From contig NZ_CP154467.1 in the NCBI RefSeq assembly GCF_039545455.1, forward strand, positions 2,286,139 through 2,350,138: a DNA stretch of 64,000 nt, given 5' to 3'. A program made the translations under genes and the position numbers. Within the stretch, counting starts at the first letter, position 1; every line of letters begins with the position of its first letter. Positions 1 to 7,953 of this stretch are shown here, in pieces. The notes under the pieces were generated by a model. It ran no database searches, was not told where the DNA came from, and saw only the letters and a list, made by a program, of their open reading frames with translations. The DNA is from Brucella sp. BE17. Its GTDB lineage: Bacteria; Pseudomonadota; Alphaproteobacteria; Rhizobiales; Rhizobiaceae.

Positions 1-176
1 CAAGCGAAGGTTTTTCCGTTCTCGACATGCTGCAAACGGTGACGCGTGAGGACGATGTGTCCATCACCACCACGCGTTCGCCACTGCGCATCAACGGTCT
101 CCGCTCGAAAGTCGCGCGTGCTGCGCCGCGCATTGGGGAAAACAGCAAGGAAATTCGCGAGGAGTTTGGTCTATGA
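1..176 (+). CDS. CaiB/BaiF CoA-transferase family protein, C-terminal end only
   Basis: The reading frame that enters the window and stops with TGA at 174-176 encodes about 57 residues ending in GENSKEIREEFGL. A TTRSPLRING segment followed by AAPRIGE and a final E-E-F-G-L is the usual C-terminus of family III (CaiB/BaiF) CoA-transferases, which move CoA between acyl groups in the cytoplasm. Only the tail is visible, so substrate and full length are unknown. Its stop codon overlaps the ATG of the next gene (ATGA), which indicates translational coupling and a shared operon. The family call rests on the short tail alone. Confidence 0.7.
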   Translation, partial: SEGFSVLDMLQTVTREDDVSITTTRSPLRINGLRSKVARAAPRIGENSKEIREEFGL

Positions 177-1321
177 GCAGCATTCGCCTGAAAGGACCCC
201 TGAAAGGCTCCCTGAAAGGAATGACCTGGAGCCATCCGCGCGGTTATGATCCGATGGTCGCCTGCTCAAAACAATGGTTTGAGGATACGGGCGTCGACAT
301 CATATGGGAAAAGCGTTCATTGCAGGATTTCGAGGCTTTTCCGGTTGAGGAACTGGCGAAAAACTTCGATCTCATCGTCATTGATCATCCTCATGTCGGG
401 CAGATTACCAAGGAAAATTGCCTGCTTCCGCTCGATGTGGAGGGGCGTGAGGCTGAATTGCAAGCGCTGGCCAATGGTTCGGTTGGGCAGTCCTTTCCCA
501 GCTACAACTGGCAGGGTCGGCAATGGGCTTTTCCGCTCGATGCGGCAACGCAGGTGCAGGCATGGCGGCCTGATCTCATTGATGTGCCTGCCATGTCATG
601 GGACGAAGTGCTGTGTCTTGCGCGTGCGGGAAAGGTGCTGTTGCCGCTACGCCCGCCGCATTCGCTGATGAGCTTTTTCACGCTAGCTGCCAATAGCGAA
701 ACGCCCTGCGTCACTGGGGGCGAATTCATTGGCCTTGACGCCGGGATCAGGGTTTTCGGACAATTGCTCGAAATTGCGGCGCTGATCGACCCTGCATGTT
801 TCGACATGGACCCGATTGCTGCCTTTGAAGCTATGGCTAAACCGGGTTCCGCCATCGCCTGTGTGCCCCTGGTCTATGGCTATGTGAATTATTCCATGCC
901 GGAGTTCCGTGAGAGGCTCATTCGTTTTGCCGATATTCCGCACGGCAGCGCAGGCGTGGATGGTTCGGCGCTCGGCGGCACCGGCATTGCCGTTTCAGCC
1001 TTCGGCAAACACGCGCAAGCGGCGATTGATTTTGCCTATTGGGTGGCGAGTGGCACGGTGCAGAAGGGCCTTTATGCCGCTTCCAATGGACAGCCGGGTC
1101 ATGCGGCGGCATGGGAAGACGCGGCTGTCAACGCCGCCGCATCGGGCTTTTATCGTGACACGCGCGCAACGCTTGAAGGCGCATGGGTACGTCCGCGTCA
1201 TGACGGCTATATGCCATTTCAGGAAGCGGCATCCGAACGTCTCAACAAGGGCTTGCAGACACATGAACCGGCGGAGCGGGTGATCGCCGATCTGAACAGA
1301 TTGTTTCGCGAAAGTTTCTGA
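173..1321 (+). CDS. Solute-binding-fold protein (family 1) without a signal peptide
   Basis: This 382-residue protein resembles the sugar-binding component of ABC importers (family 1 extracellular binding protein) along most of its length, for example FDLIVIDHPHVG, the central MSWDEV segment and the GGTGIAVSAFGKHA region. It has no hydrophobic N-terminal signal: the start is MSSIRLKG followed by a small basic, glycine-rich stretch. As read it would be cytoplasmic, unlike a normal binding protein. Near the start the codons for LKG occur three times in near-tandem 12-base units (about 188-221). The start is fixed by the 4-base overlap with the CoA-transferase stop. No permease or ATPase follows; the next feature is a terminator. 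It may bind a CoA-linked or cytoplasmic ligand, or be an ancillary protein of the nearby sugar locus. Family call fairly sure, role unknown. Confidence 0.75.
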   Translation: MSSIRLKGPLKGSLKGMTWSHPRGYDPMVACSKQWFEDTGVDIIWEKRSLQDFEAFPVEELAKNFDLIVIDHPHVGQITKENCLLPLDVEGREAELQALANGSVGQSFPSYNWQGRQWAFPLDAATQVQAWRPDLIDVPAMSWDEVLCLARAGKVLLPLRPPHSLMSFFTLAANSETPCVTGGEFIGLDAGIRVFGQLLEIAALIDPACFDMDPIAAFEAMAKPGSAIACVPLVYGYVNYSMPEFRERLIRFADIPHGSAGVDGSALGGTGIAVSAFGKHAQAAIDFAYWVASGTVQKGLYAASNGQPGHAAAWEDAAVNAAASGFYRDTRATLEGAWVRPRHDGYMPFQEAASERLNKGLQTHEPAERVIADLNRLFRESF

Positions 1322-1344
1322 TGAGATCACATTTGGGCGGGGCG

Positions 1345-1376
1345 GAAGGCTGGCGGGGGACCGCCAGCCTTCTTTT
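1345..1376. terminator. Bidirectional intrinsic terminator
   Basis: A perfect 12-bp stem (1345-1356 with 1361-1372) around a four-base loop is followed by TTTT. It lies between the convergent binding-protein-like gene and the lactonase gene, so it can end transcripts from both sides. Confidence 0.85.
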
Positions 1377-2223
1377 ATAACTTCCAAAGACGCAGGGCGT
1401 TTTCGCAAAGAAGCAACGCCTTTTCGTCCTCGCTGCACCCCTTGAGCAGCGCATGCGTTGCTGCCACCCAAGTCGAAAGCCCGGCATCAACAGAACTCGC
1501 AAGCGTGCAGACCGGCCAATCGCTGCCCCACACGACACGCTCCCAGCCGAAAGACGCTATGACGTGTTCGGCATAGGGCTGCAGTGTTTCCACCGTCCAG
1601 CTTTCAGGCTCGGCATAGGCCACAATGCCAGAAATCTTGGCAATGACATTATCGCGTTGTGCTATCTCCGAAATACCCTTCTGCCAGCTTTCCAGAGCGC
1701 CCGATTTGAGGTCCGGCACGCCGCAATGATCGAGTACGAATTGCGCGTCCGGTGCGAGATCGGCAAGCGCTACGGCCTTGTCGATCTGATGCGGAAGGGT
1801 GCAGAGGTCGAAGGTGAGTTCCGTCCCCTCCAGCAACTGGATGTTTTGCCGAAACAGTGGCTGCTCTGACAACTCGTCAGGTACAACATGCAGCACACGG
1901 CGAAAGCCTCTCACAAAAGGATTGGCGAGCTGCCTCTCCAGATAGTCCGCAAAGCCCGGTTCTTCGGGCCGGCAGGACACAATCGCGCCTTTGATAAACC
2001 CATCGGACCGGTCGGCTAGGCTTTGAATGTGGTCTGTTTCGGATTGAATGGCATCGGGTGCAACATCCACTTCCATATGAAGTGCTGCGCGAATGCCGCA
2101 GCGCTCGGCCTGACGGCGATAAGTCGAAAAAAGAAAGTCTCGGTTAAGTGCCGGTGTATTGGCAAGCCACGGATAGCTGAGTGCGCTTTTGTCGATAAGG
2201 TGTAGATGCGTGTCGAAAATCAT
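1375..2223 (-). CDS. Amidohydrolase-family lactonase, probable L-fucono-1,5-lactonase
   Basis: The 282-residue product begins MIFDTHLHLID, with the H-x-H metal motif of the amidohydrolase superfamily at residues 6-8. Later come FVLDHCGVPD (metal-binding His) and VWGSDWPVC (the conserved catalytic Asp), the pattern of the COG3618 lactonases that hydrolyse 6-deoxy-hexonolactones and 4-sulfomuconolactone-type substrates. It should open L-fuconolactone to L-fuconate, the step between the sugar dehydrogenase and the enolase-type dehydratase encoded 9 kb away on the other strand. It is monocistronic, lies beside the IclR gene and ends at a terminator. A perfect 10-bp palindrome (2292-2301) sits upstream and could be regulatory. 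Related family members act on L-rhamnono-lactone, so exact sugar specificity is inferred from context. Confidence 0.82.
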   Translation of the reverse strand: MIFDTHLHLIDKSALSYPWLANTPALNRDFLFSTYRRQAERCGIRAALHMEVDVAPDAIQSETDHIQSLADRSDGFIKGAIVSCRPEEPGFADYLERQLANPFVRGFRRVLHVVPDELSEQPLFRQNIQLLEGTELTFDLCTLPHQIDKAVALADLAPDAQFVLDHCGVPDLKSGALESWQKGISEIAQRDNVIAKISGIVAYAEPESWTVETLQPYAEHVIASFGWERVVWGSDWPVCTLASSVDAGLSTWVAATHALLKGCSEDEKALLLCENALRLWKL

Positions 2224-2356
2224 GAAAATAGGCCCCCTCTTATTCTCTCGCGCATCCTTTCAAAAATAAAGAGAGTTTTCAAACGAGAATTTGAACGTTC
2301 ACAAAAATGGTAAAAAACAAGGAGGTAGGGTTAAAGTATGCCGGTTTGTTTGCCGG

Positions 2357-3166
2357 CTATTCGTTTGCGCCGACGTCCGATCCAACCAGCCGTGACAGGT
2401 CTGAAACGGTTTTGAGAAGCAAGTTGATGGTTTGGGTGATGTCGGGCGCAGAGGCTGAATTGACTAACGTCACATAGGGGCAAGTGAGGGCAGCGATGCA
2501 GGTGCCGTCCGGCCCCAGTATAGGCGCAGATAGGTTATAGACGCCAGCCACCTGCGCGCTCGGCATCATTTCATAACCACGTTCCCTGATCTGGTCGAGC
2601 CGTTCGTAAAAGCTATCGTCCAGTTCGACGGCATCACTATCCTTAACATACTCGGCGATCATCATCTTGCGCTCCTCAGTGGAGCGGAATGCCAGAAGCA
2701 CGTGGCCCGAGCCGGTGTCGAACAGGCTGATATGCGAGCCGACTCGGATGGAAATGCCCCAGTAATCGGGCGCTTCCTGTTGCGCGATGACGACAACCGA
2801 ACCGCGGTCAAAGACGGAAAGCTGGTTGGCCTGTCGCGAACGGTCTGCGAGCGCGCGCATGTAGGGTGTCGCAAAAGAGGCAAGGCGACGCACCGGTGCG
2901 TGGAGATGCGCAAGGCCGAACAGCTTGAGTGTGAGCGAATAGCGGTCGCCATCCAGTCTCGTGACATAGCCGCGCCGCACCAGCCGGTCGAGCATACGGT
3001 AGAACTCATTGGGACTGCGGTCGAGGTGCTTGGCAATCTCGGCCTGCGTCAGACCACCGTCGACGCTCGCCAGCAGTTCGAGAATGTCCAGTCCCTTGTC
3101 GAGTGCGGGGGCGCGATAGCGGTCATCTGTTTCCAACGCTTTGTCCTCATGAATGCGGTTTTTCAT
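2357..3166 (-). CDS. IclR-family transcriptional regulator of the deoxysugar locus
   Basis: The protein has an N-terminal winged helix (ALDKGLDILELLASVDGG, then LTQAEIAKHLDRSPNEFYRM as recognition region) and a C-terminal effector-binding IclR domain with the GSHISLFDTGSGHVLLAF segment. The start at 3166 (MKNRIHEDK) gives the usual family length of about 269 residues. An in-frame codon at 3223 would add 19 basic residues and has no better ribosome site. The gene is divergent from the ABC-transporter/fucose operon that starts at 3304, so it most likely controls that operon and itself from the shared 137-bp region. That region holds an inverted pair of GTTYGYATATGAA elements. Ligand unknown; a pathway sugar acid is the obvious candidate. 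Confidence 0.85.
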   Translation of the reverse strand: MKNRIHEDKALETDDRYRAPALDKGLDILELLASVDGGLTQAEIAKHLDRSPNEFYRMLDRLVRRGYVTRLDGDRYSLTLKLFGLAHLHAPVRRLASFATPYMRALADRSRQANQLSVFDRGSVVVIAQQEAPDYWGISIRVGSHISLFDTGSGHVLLAFRSTEERKMMIAEYVKDSDAVELDDSFYERLDQIRERGYEMMPSAQVAGVYNLSAPILGPDGTCIAALTCPYVTLVNSASAPDITQTINLLLKTVSDLSRLVGSDVGANE

Positions 3167-3246
3167 ATACGAACAACGATGCGAGCGGAAGCGATAAGGA
3201 TACGAATGCTGCTTGACCCGCAATGAATACTATGTTTGCATATGAA
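3162..3246. promoter_or_regulatory. Inverted GTTYGYATATGAA element pair, candidate operator
   Basis: The element GTTCGTATATGAA reads on the minus strand at 3162-3174 and GTTTGCATATGAA reads on the plus strand at 3234-3246. They point in opposite directions between the IclR gene and the transporter operon. Eleven of 13 positions agree. Two separated elements would suit looping or cooperative binding by the IclR protein. The left element overlaps the proposed IclR start codon, so repression of its own gene is possible. Binding is inferred only. Confidence 0.35.
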
Positions 3247-3303
3247 TATAAAATTTACAATTGGGTGCGGGCAAGGGAGTTGTCCGTATGTGAGGAGGAA
3301 AGC

Positions 3304-4623
3304 ATGCGATATTTCATGACGTCCGTACTGGCAGGATCTGCCCTGCTGTCGACGGGAGCGCTCCACGCCGGAGCTGCAGAGCTTCCCGGCAAATTCGATG
3401 GGGTGACGATCAACGCCAAGCTGATCGGCGGCCAGCAATATGAGGCGCTCTATTCGCGCATCGGCGAATGGGAGAAGGCGACAGGTGCCAAGGTCAATAT
3501 CCTGTCCAAGAAGAATCATTTTGAGCTTGATAAGGAAATCAAGTCGGACATCGCCTCACGCTCGATTAACTGGTGTGTTGGCTCCAACCATTCGTCCTTT
3601 GCGCCGCAATATACCGATCTCTATGTCGATCTGAACGGCCTGCTGCCGAAGGAAGAAATTGACGGTTTCGTGCCATCGGTCATTGCGGCCTCGACGCTCG
3701 ACGACAAGCTGATCATGCTGCCGCGTGCGCAATACGATGTCTCAGCACTTTATTACCAGAAAAGCCTCTATGAGGATGATGCCAGAAAGGCGACGTTCAA
3801 GGAAGAATACGGCTATGATCTGGTGCCGCCGAAAACCTGGAAAGAAGTCTCTGAACAGGCCGTCTTCTTTGCTGATCCGCCGAATTTCTACGGCACACAG
3901 TTTGCAGGCAAGGAAGAGGCCATCAATGGCCGTTTCTATGAAATGCTGGTGGCTGAAGGCGGCGAATATCTCGACAAGGACGGCAACCCTGCTTTCAATT
4001 CGGAAGCAGGCGTTCGCGCACTCGACTGGTTCGTCAATCTCTACAAGTCCAAGGCTGTTCCCGCTGGCACCACCAACTATCTCTGGGATGAGCTGGGTGC
4101 GGGCTTTGCCTCGGGCACAATCGCGCTCAATCTGGATTGGCCGGGCTGGGCGAGCTATTTCAACGATCCGAAATCCTCCAAGATTGTGGGCAATGTCGGC
4201 GTGGTCGTAGCCCCTGAAGGGTCGGCAGGCAAACGCACCGGCTGGTCGGGTCATCACGGTTTCTCGGTGACTGAATCGTGTGCAACCAAGGAAGCGGCTG
4301 CATCGCTTGTCTGGTTTTTGACCAACGAGGCATCGCAGAAGCACGAATCGGCAGCAGGCACACTCCCGACCCGCGCTGCGGTCTGGGATTACGTGATCGA
4401 GCAAGCCGATTCCGATCCATATAAAAAGGAAGTGCTTTCTGTGTTCCAGGAAACGGCAAAGACCGCTTTCCCAGTACCGCAGACACCATCCTGGATCGAG
4501 ATTTCCAACGCCGTCTATCCTGAATTGCAGGCCGCGATCCTCGGCGACAAAACCTCGAAGCAGGCGCTTGACGCTGCCGCCGAAAAGGCTGTGCAGATTT
4601 TGGAAGACGCTGGCGAACTCTGA
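3304..4623 (+). CDS. ABC sugar transporter, periplasmic solute-binding protein
   Basis: A GAGGAGG ribosome site 7 bases upstream fixes the ATG at 3304, giving 439 residues. Residues 1-25 (MRYFMTSVLAGSALLSTGA and on to HAGAA) form a Sec signal peptide. The mature protein is a family 1 extracellular binding protein: an early INAKLIGGQQYEAL segment, DLVPPKTWKEV hinge-like segment, and GWSGHHGFSVTESC near the ligand cleft. It should deliver the sugar to the two permeases and ATPase encoded directly downstream. It is the first gene of a ten-gene operon, and a stable hairpin after it probably lets it be made in excess over the permeases. Specificity for L-fucose or a similar deoxysugar is inferred from the enzymes of the operon. 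Confidence 0.9.
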   Translation: MRYFMTSVLAGSALLSTGALHAGAAELPGKFDGVTINAKLIGGQQYEALYSRIGEWEKATGAKVNILSKKNHFELDKEIKSDIASRSINWCVGSNHSSFAPQYTDLYVDLNGLLPKEEIDGFVPSVIAASTLDDKLIMLPRAQYDVSALYYQKSLYEDDARKATFKEEYGYDLVPPKTWKEVSEQAVFFADPPNFYGTQFAGKEEAINGRFYEMLVAEGGEYLDKDGNPAFNSEAGVRALDWFVNLYKSKAVPAGTTNYLWDELGAGFASGTIALNLDWPGWASYFNDPKSSKIVGNVGVVVAPEGSAGKRTGWSGHHGFSVTESCATKEAAASLVWFLTNEASQKHESAAGTLPTRAAVWDYVIEQADSDPYKKEVLSVFQETAKTAFPVPQTPSWIEISNAVYPELQAAILGDKTSKQALDAAAEKAVQILEDAGEL

Positions 4624-4639
4624 TCACCGTATAATCTAT

Positions 4640-4674
4640 GGTCCGCCGCCGTATCATGAGCGGCGGGCCGTTTT
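4640..4674 (+). terminator. Intercistronic hairpin (attenuator-like) after the binding-protein gene
   Basis: A 10-bp GC-rich stem (4640-4649 with 4660-4669, one G-T pair) with a 10-base loop is followed by GTTTTG. It lies between the binding-protein stop and the first permease. Partial termination or 3'-end protection here would explain the high binding-protein to permease ratio usual for ABC importers. It also argues that the permease starts downstream, at 4713. Confidence 0.6.
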
Positions 4675-4712
4675 GCCGGATTTTCCGGCTGCTTCACTGT
4701 TTCGGAAAAACA

Positions 4713-5606
4713 ATGTTCAGACGAATCCCCCCGCCGGTGCTGCTCTTGCTTCCGGCCTTCATTATTCTGGCGGCCGTGGTGTTGTTTCCGCTTGCGCTTT
4801 CGCTTTATTCAAGCTTTACGCCCTTTCGCCTGACGCGTCCCGACAGCCTGTTCCGGTTTATCGGCCTGCGCAATTATGAGCGCATCCTCACCGACTGGGT
4901 GTTTTGGGCGGCCTTCATCCGCACAGTGGTCTTTCTCACTATCGCGCTGAACTTGGAAATGCTGCTGGGGCTTGGCCTTGCCATGCTCGTCAACAAGGCG
5001 ACACGTGGTCAGCGAGTTCTGCGCACGCTGATGATGTTTCCTATGATGTTCTCGCCGGTGCTGGTCGGTTTTCAATTCAAGTTCATGTTCAATGACAATA
5101 TTGGCCTCGTCAACAATGCGCTGCAATCGCTAGGGCTTTCCAACAGCGCCATTCCATGGCTGATCGACGGCAATCTTGCGCTATTCGCCATTTTGATGGC
5201 CGAAGTCTGGATGTCGACGTCAGTTTTTGCAATCCTTATCTTGGGCGGGCTTTTGTCTATGCCGCAGGACCCAGTCGAGGCGGCGCGTGTTGACGGCTGC
5301 ACACCGTGGCAGACGTTCCGCTATGTCATCTGGCCTTATCTGATGCCCTTTGCTTTCATTGCCATGACCATTCGTTCGCTCGATGTGGCGCGTGCTTATG
5401 ATATTGTGAAAATCATGACCGATGGCGGTCCGGCGCGGCGCACCGAACTCATCTGGACGCTGGTCGGGCGCACTGCTTATTCGGATGCGCAGATGGGGAT
5501 GGCCAACGCCATGGCCTATGTAGCGATATTGCTGTCGATCATCTTCACGGTCATGTTCTTCCGCAAGCTTGCGAGCGCTCGCGCGCAGATCGGAGCGGAG
5601 TGGTAA
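4713..5606 (+). CDS. ABC sugar transporter, permease 1
   Basis: This is an inner-membrane permease of the MalF/UgpA type with six predicted transmembrane segments, the first being PPVLLLLPAFIILAAVVLFP. The EAA loop reads EAARVDGCTPWQTFRYV near residue 202 and contacts the ATPase. Length from 4713 is 297 residues. The open frame extends back to 4638 (25 more residues), but those codons run through the intercistronic hairpin and give a poor N-terminus, so 4713 is preferred. It pairs with the second permease, whose start is 3 bases beyond this stop. Confidence 0.88.
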   Translation: MFRRIPPPVLLLLPAFIILAAVVLFPLALSLYSSFTPFRLTRPDSLFRFIGLRNYERILTDWVFWAAFIRTVVFLTIALNLEMLLGLGLAMLVNKATRGQRVLRTLMMFPMMFSPVLVGFQFKFMFNDNIGLVNNALQSLGLSNSAIPWLIDGNLALFAILMAEVWMSTSVFAILILGGLLSMPQDPVEAARVDGCTPWQTFRYVIWPYLMPFAFIAMTIRSLDVARAYDIVKIMTDGGPARRTELIWTLVGRTAYSDAQMGMANAMAYVAILLSIIFTVMFFRKLASARAQIGAEW

Positions 5607-5608
5607 TC

Positions 5609-6484
5609 ATGTCAACGACGCTGTCCAACAATCAGTACCGTCTTATCCGCCGGTTGAAAAAAGCGGCCTATCTCGTCGGCCTGTTCCTCGCTATGGCGGT
5701 GATCTGCTTGCCGGGGATATGGATCGTGCTCTCATCGCTACGCCCGCCGGTCGAAATCATGGCCAAACCGCCGGTCTGGATACCACGTGAGATTACACTC
5801 GATGCCTATAGCGCGATGTTTTCAGGCGCAGGCGGCGGCGGCATTCCGGTTTGGGATTATTTCCGCAACTCGCTGATCATTTCGGTGACATCGACCATCA
5901 TTGCACTGATCATTGGCGTCTCGGGCGGCTATGCCTTTGCCCGCTTTCGTTTCTGGGGCAAGTCGGCAACATTTCTGGGCCTCATGCTGACGCGTGCGGT
6001 GCCGGGTATTGCGCTGTCCCTGCCGCTTTTTATGCTTTATTCGCGTATCGGCATTATTGATACGCATTTCGGCCTGATCATCACCTATGTGGCGTTGAAC
6101 GTCCCCTTCACCATATGGCTGATCGACGGTTTCTTCCGTCAGGTACCAAAGGATCTCGCGGAAGCAGCCCAAATCGACGGCTGCACACGCTGGCAAGCTT
6201 TCTGGCAGGTGGAATTTCCGTTGGCTGGTCCCGGCATCGCTACCGCAGGCATTTTTGCATTCCTGACCTCATGGAACGAATATGCGCTGGCTTCCCAGCT
6301 CACCCGTTCCGTCAATTCAAAAACCCTTCCTGTCGGACTTCTCGATTACACCGCAGAATTCACCATCGACTGGCGCGGCATGTGCGCGCTTGCCGTGGTG
6401 ATGATTATCCCGGCGCTGACCCTCACATTCATCGTCCAGAAACATCTTGTGGCTGGTCTGACATTCGGCGCGGTTAAAGGTTAA
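5609..6484 (+). CDS. ABC sugar transporter, permease 2
   Basis: A MalG/UgpE-type permease of 291 residues. The N-terminal segment YLVGLFLAMAVICLPGIWIV is the first membrane helix. The EAA motif is EAAQIDGCTRWQAFWQV, followed by the usual NEYALA segment. A GGAG ribosome site precedes ATG 5609, and the possible GTG at 5600 would overlap the upstream stop. The gene ends 4 bases before the ATPase gene, and the three transport genes behave as one unit. Confidence 0.9.
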   Translation: MSTTLSNNQYRLIRRLKKAAYLVGLFLAMAVICLPGIWIVLSSLRPPVEIMAKPPVWIPREITLDAYSAMFSGAGGGGIPVWDYFRNSLIISVTSTIIALIIGVSGGYAFARFRFWGKSATFLGLMLTRAVPGIALSLPLFMLYSRIGIIDTHFGLIITYVALNVPFTIWLIDGFFRQVPKDLAEAAQIDGCTRWQAFWQVEFPLAGPGIATAGIFAFLTSWNEYALASQLTRSVNSKTLPVGLLDYTAEFTIDWRGMCALAVVMIIPALTLTFIVQKHLVAGLTFGAVKG

Positions 6485-6488
6485 TAGA

Positions 6489-7586
6489 ATGGCACAGCTT
6501 TCCATCAAAAATCTCGTCAAGCGCTACGGCACTATTGAAGTGGTGCATGGCATCAATCTGGAAATCGCCGACAAGGAGTTTGTCGCGCTTGTCGGCCCGT
6601 CCGGCTGCGGAAAATCAACGACCTTACGCATGATTGCAGGGCTTGAATCGATCTCCGATGGCGCACTGGAAATCGGCGGCAAGCACGTCAACGATCTGCC
6701 ACCGCGTGACCGCAACATCTCAATGGTGTTCCAGTCCTATGCACTTTATCCGCATATGTCGGTGCGTGAGAATATGGGCTTTTCGCTCAAGATCGCTAAA
6801 CAGCCGCAAGCCGAAATCGACCGTCGCGTCAATGAGGCATCGAGCATTCTTGGCCTCGAAGCGCTGATGGAGCGCCGTCCGGCGCAGCTTTCCGGTGGCC
6901 AGCGTCAGCGCGTGGCCATGGGCCGCGCCATCGTTCGCAACCCGGAAGTGTTCTTGTTCGACGAACCGCTATCCAATCTCGATGCAAAACTCAGAACGCA
7001 GATGCGCACCGAGATCAAGAAATTGCATGCCAAGGTGCAATCGACAGTGGTTTATGTGACGCATGATCAGGTTGAGGCCATGACGCTTGCCGACCGCATC
7101 GTCATTATGCGCGACGGATACATCGAGCAGGTCGGAACGCCCGATGAAGTGTTCAAGCGTCCCGCTACGCAGTTCGTTGCGGGTTTTATCGGCTCGCCGC
7201 CGATGAATATGGCTCAAGCGAGCGTCGAAGGGGCTGAACTGGTTTTCGATAATGGCGACCGCCTTCCGGTGCCGGCACAGTTCAAGGATAAAGTCAGCGA
7301 TGGCGCCAAGGTCACATTTGGTCTTCGTCCGGATGATCTGTTTCCGAGCGGTCATGGATTGTCTTCGGGTGATGCAGGCACATCGCATGAACAGGATTTG
7401 ACGGTTTCCATCACCGAGCCGCTCGGCAATGAAACGCTGGTCTTTGCTGAATTTGCAGGCAAGGAATGGGTGGCGCGTATGTTGAACCCGCGTCAACTTA
7501 ATCCGGGCGAAAAAGTCGCCATGCATTTTGATCTGTCGCAGGCGCATCTTTTCGATAGCGCAAGCGGCAAGAGTCTTGCTGTCTAG
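6489..7586 (+). CDS. ABC sugar transporter, ATP-binding protein (UgpC/MsmX type)
   Basis: The 365-residue protein carries Walker A GPSGCGKST at residues 36-44, the Q-loop VFQSYALYPH, the signature LSGGQRQR, Walker B VFLFDEPLSNLDA and the switch histidine in YVTHDQVEAM. After about residue 235 comes the TOBE/MOI regulatory domain typical of CUT1-type importers. It powers import through the two upstream permeases. Spacing in the operon is very tight. Confidence 0.95.
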   Translation: MAQLSIKNLVKRYGTIEVVHGINLEIADKEFVALVGPSGCGKSTTLRMIAGLESISDGALEIGGKHVNDLPPRDRNISMVFQSYALYPHMSVRENMGFSLKIAKQPQAEIDRRVNEASSILGLEALMERRPAQLSGGQRQRVAMGRAIVRNPEVFLFDEPLSNLDAKLRTQMRTEIKKLHAKVQSTVVYVTHDQVEAMTLADRIVIMRDGYIEQVGTPDEVFKRPATQFVAGFIGSPPMNMAQASVEGAELVFDNGDRLPVPAQFKDKVSDGAKVTFGLRPDDLFPSGHGLSSGDAGTSHEQDLTVSITEPLGNETLVFAEFAGKEWVARMLNPRQLNPGEKVAMHFDLSQAHLFDSASGKSLAV

Positions 7587-7596
7587 GGAGAATGAC

Positions 7597-7953
7597 ATGC
7601 AGCACCTAAATCCCCGCCTAAATCCCCAAAGAATGGGCATGTTGATCGGGCTGCACCCGGAGAAAGTGGCGGAATATAAAAAGCTGCATGCGAGCGTGTG
7701 GCCGGAAATTCTGGCGCTCATTTCTGAATGCAACATCACCAATTACACGATCTTTTTGAAAGAGCCGGAAAACTTGTTGTTTGCGACATGGGAGTATGTC
7801 GGCGCGGATTTTGACGCCGACATGAAGAAGATGGCGGATAATCCCAAAAACCAGCAATGGTGGTCGGTCTGCATGCCGTGCCAGAAGCCGCTCGACACGC
7901 GAAAAGACGGCGAGTGGTGGGCAATGATGGAGGAGGTCTTTCACCATGACTAA
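7597..7953 (+). CDS. L-rhamnose/L-fucose mutarotase (RhaM/YiiL family)
   Basis: The 118-residue product matches the small YiiL/RhaM mutarotase family: MGMLIGLHPEKVAEYKKLH (with the conserved catalytic-region His), VWPEIL, NYTIFL, LFATWEYVG and the C-terminal PQ-like WWSVCMPCQ tryptophans. These cytoplasmic enzymes interconvert alpha and beta anomers of 6-deoxy sugars, giving the dehydrogenase its preferred anomer. The start at 7597 follows GGGAGAATGAC. The last 8 bases overlap the next gene, so they are translationally coupled. The family is usually labelled rhamnose mutarotase; in this operon L-fucose or another 6-deoxyhexose is equally likely. Confidence 0.9.
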   Translation: MQHLNPRLNPQRMGMLIGLHPEKVAEYKKLHASVWPEILALISECNITNYTIFLKEPENLLFATWEYVGADFDADMKKMADNPKNQQWWSVCMPCQKPLDTRKDGEWWAMMEEVFHHD

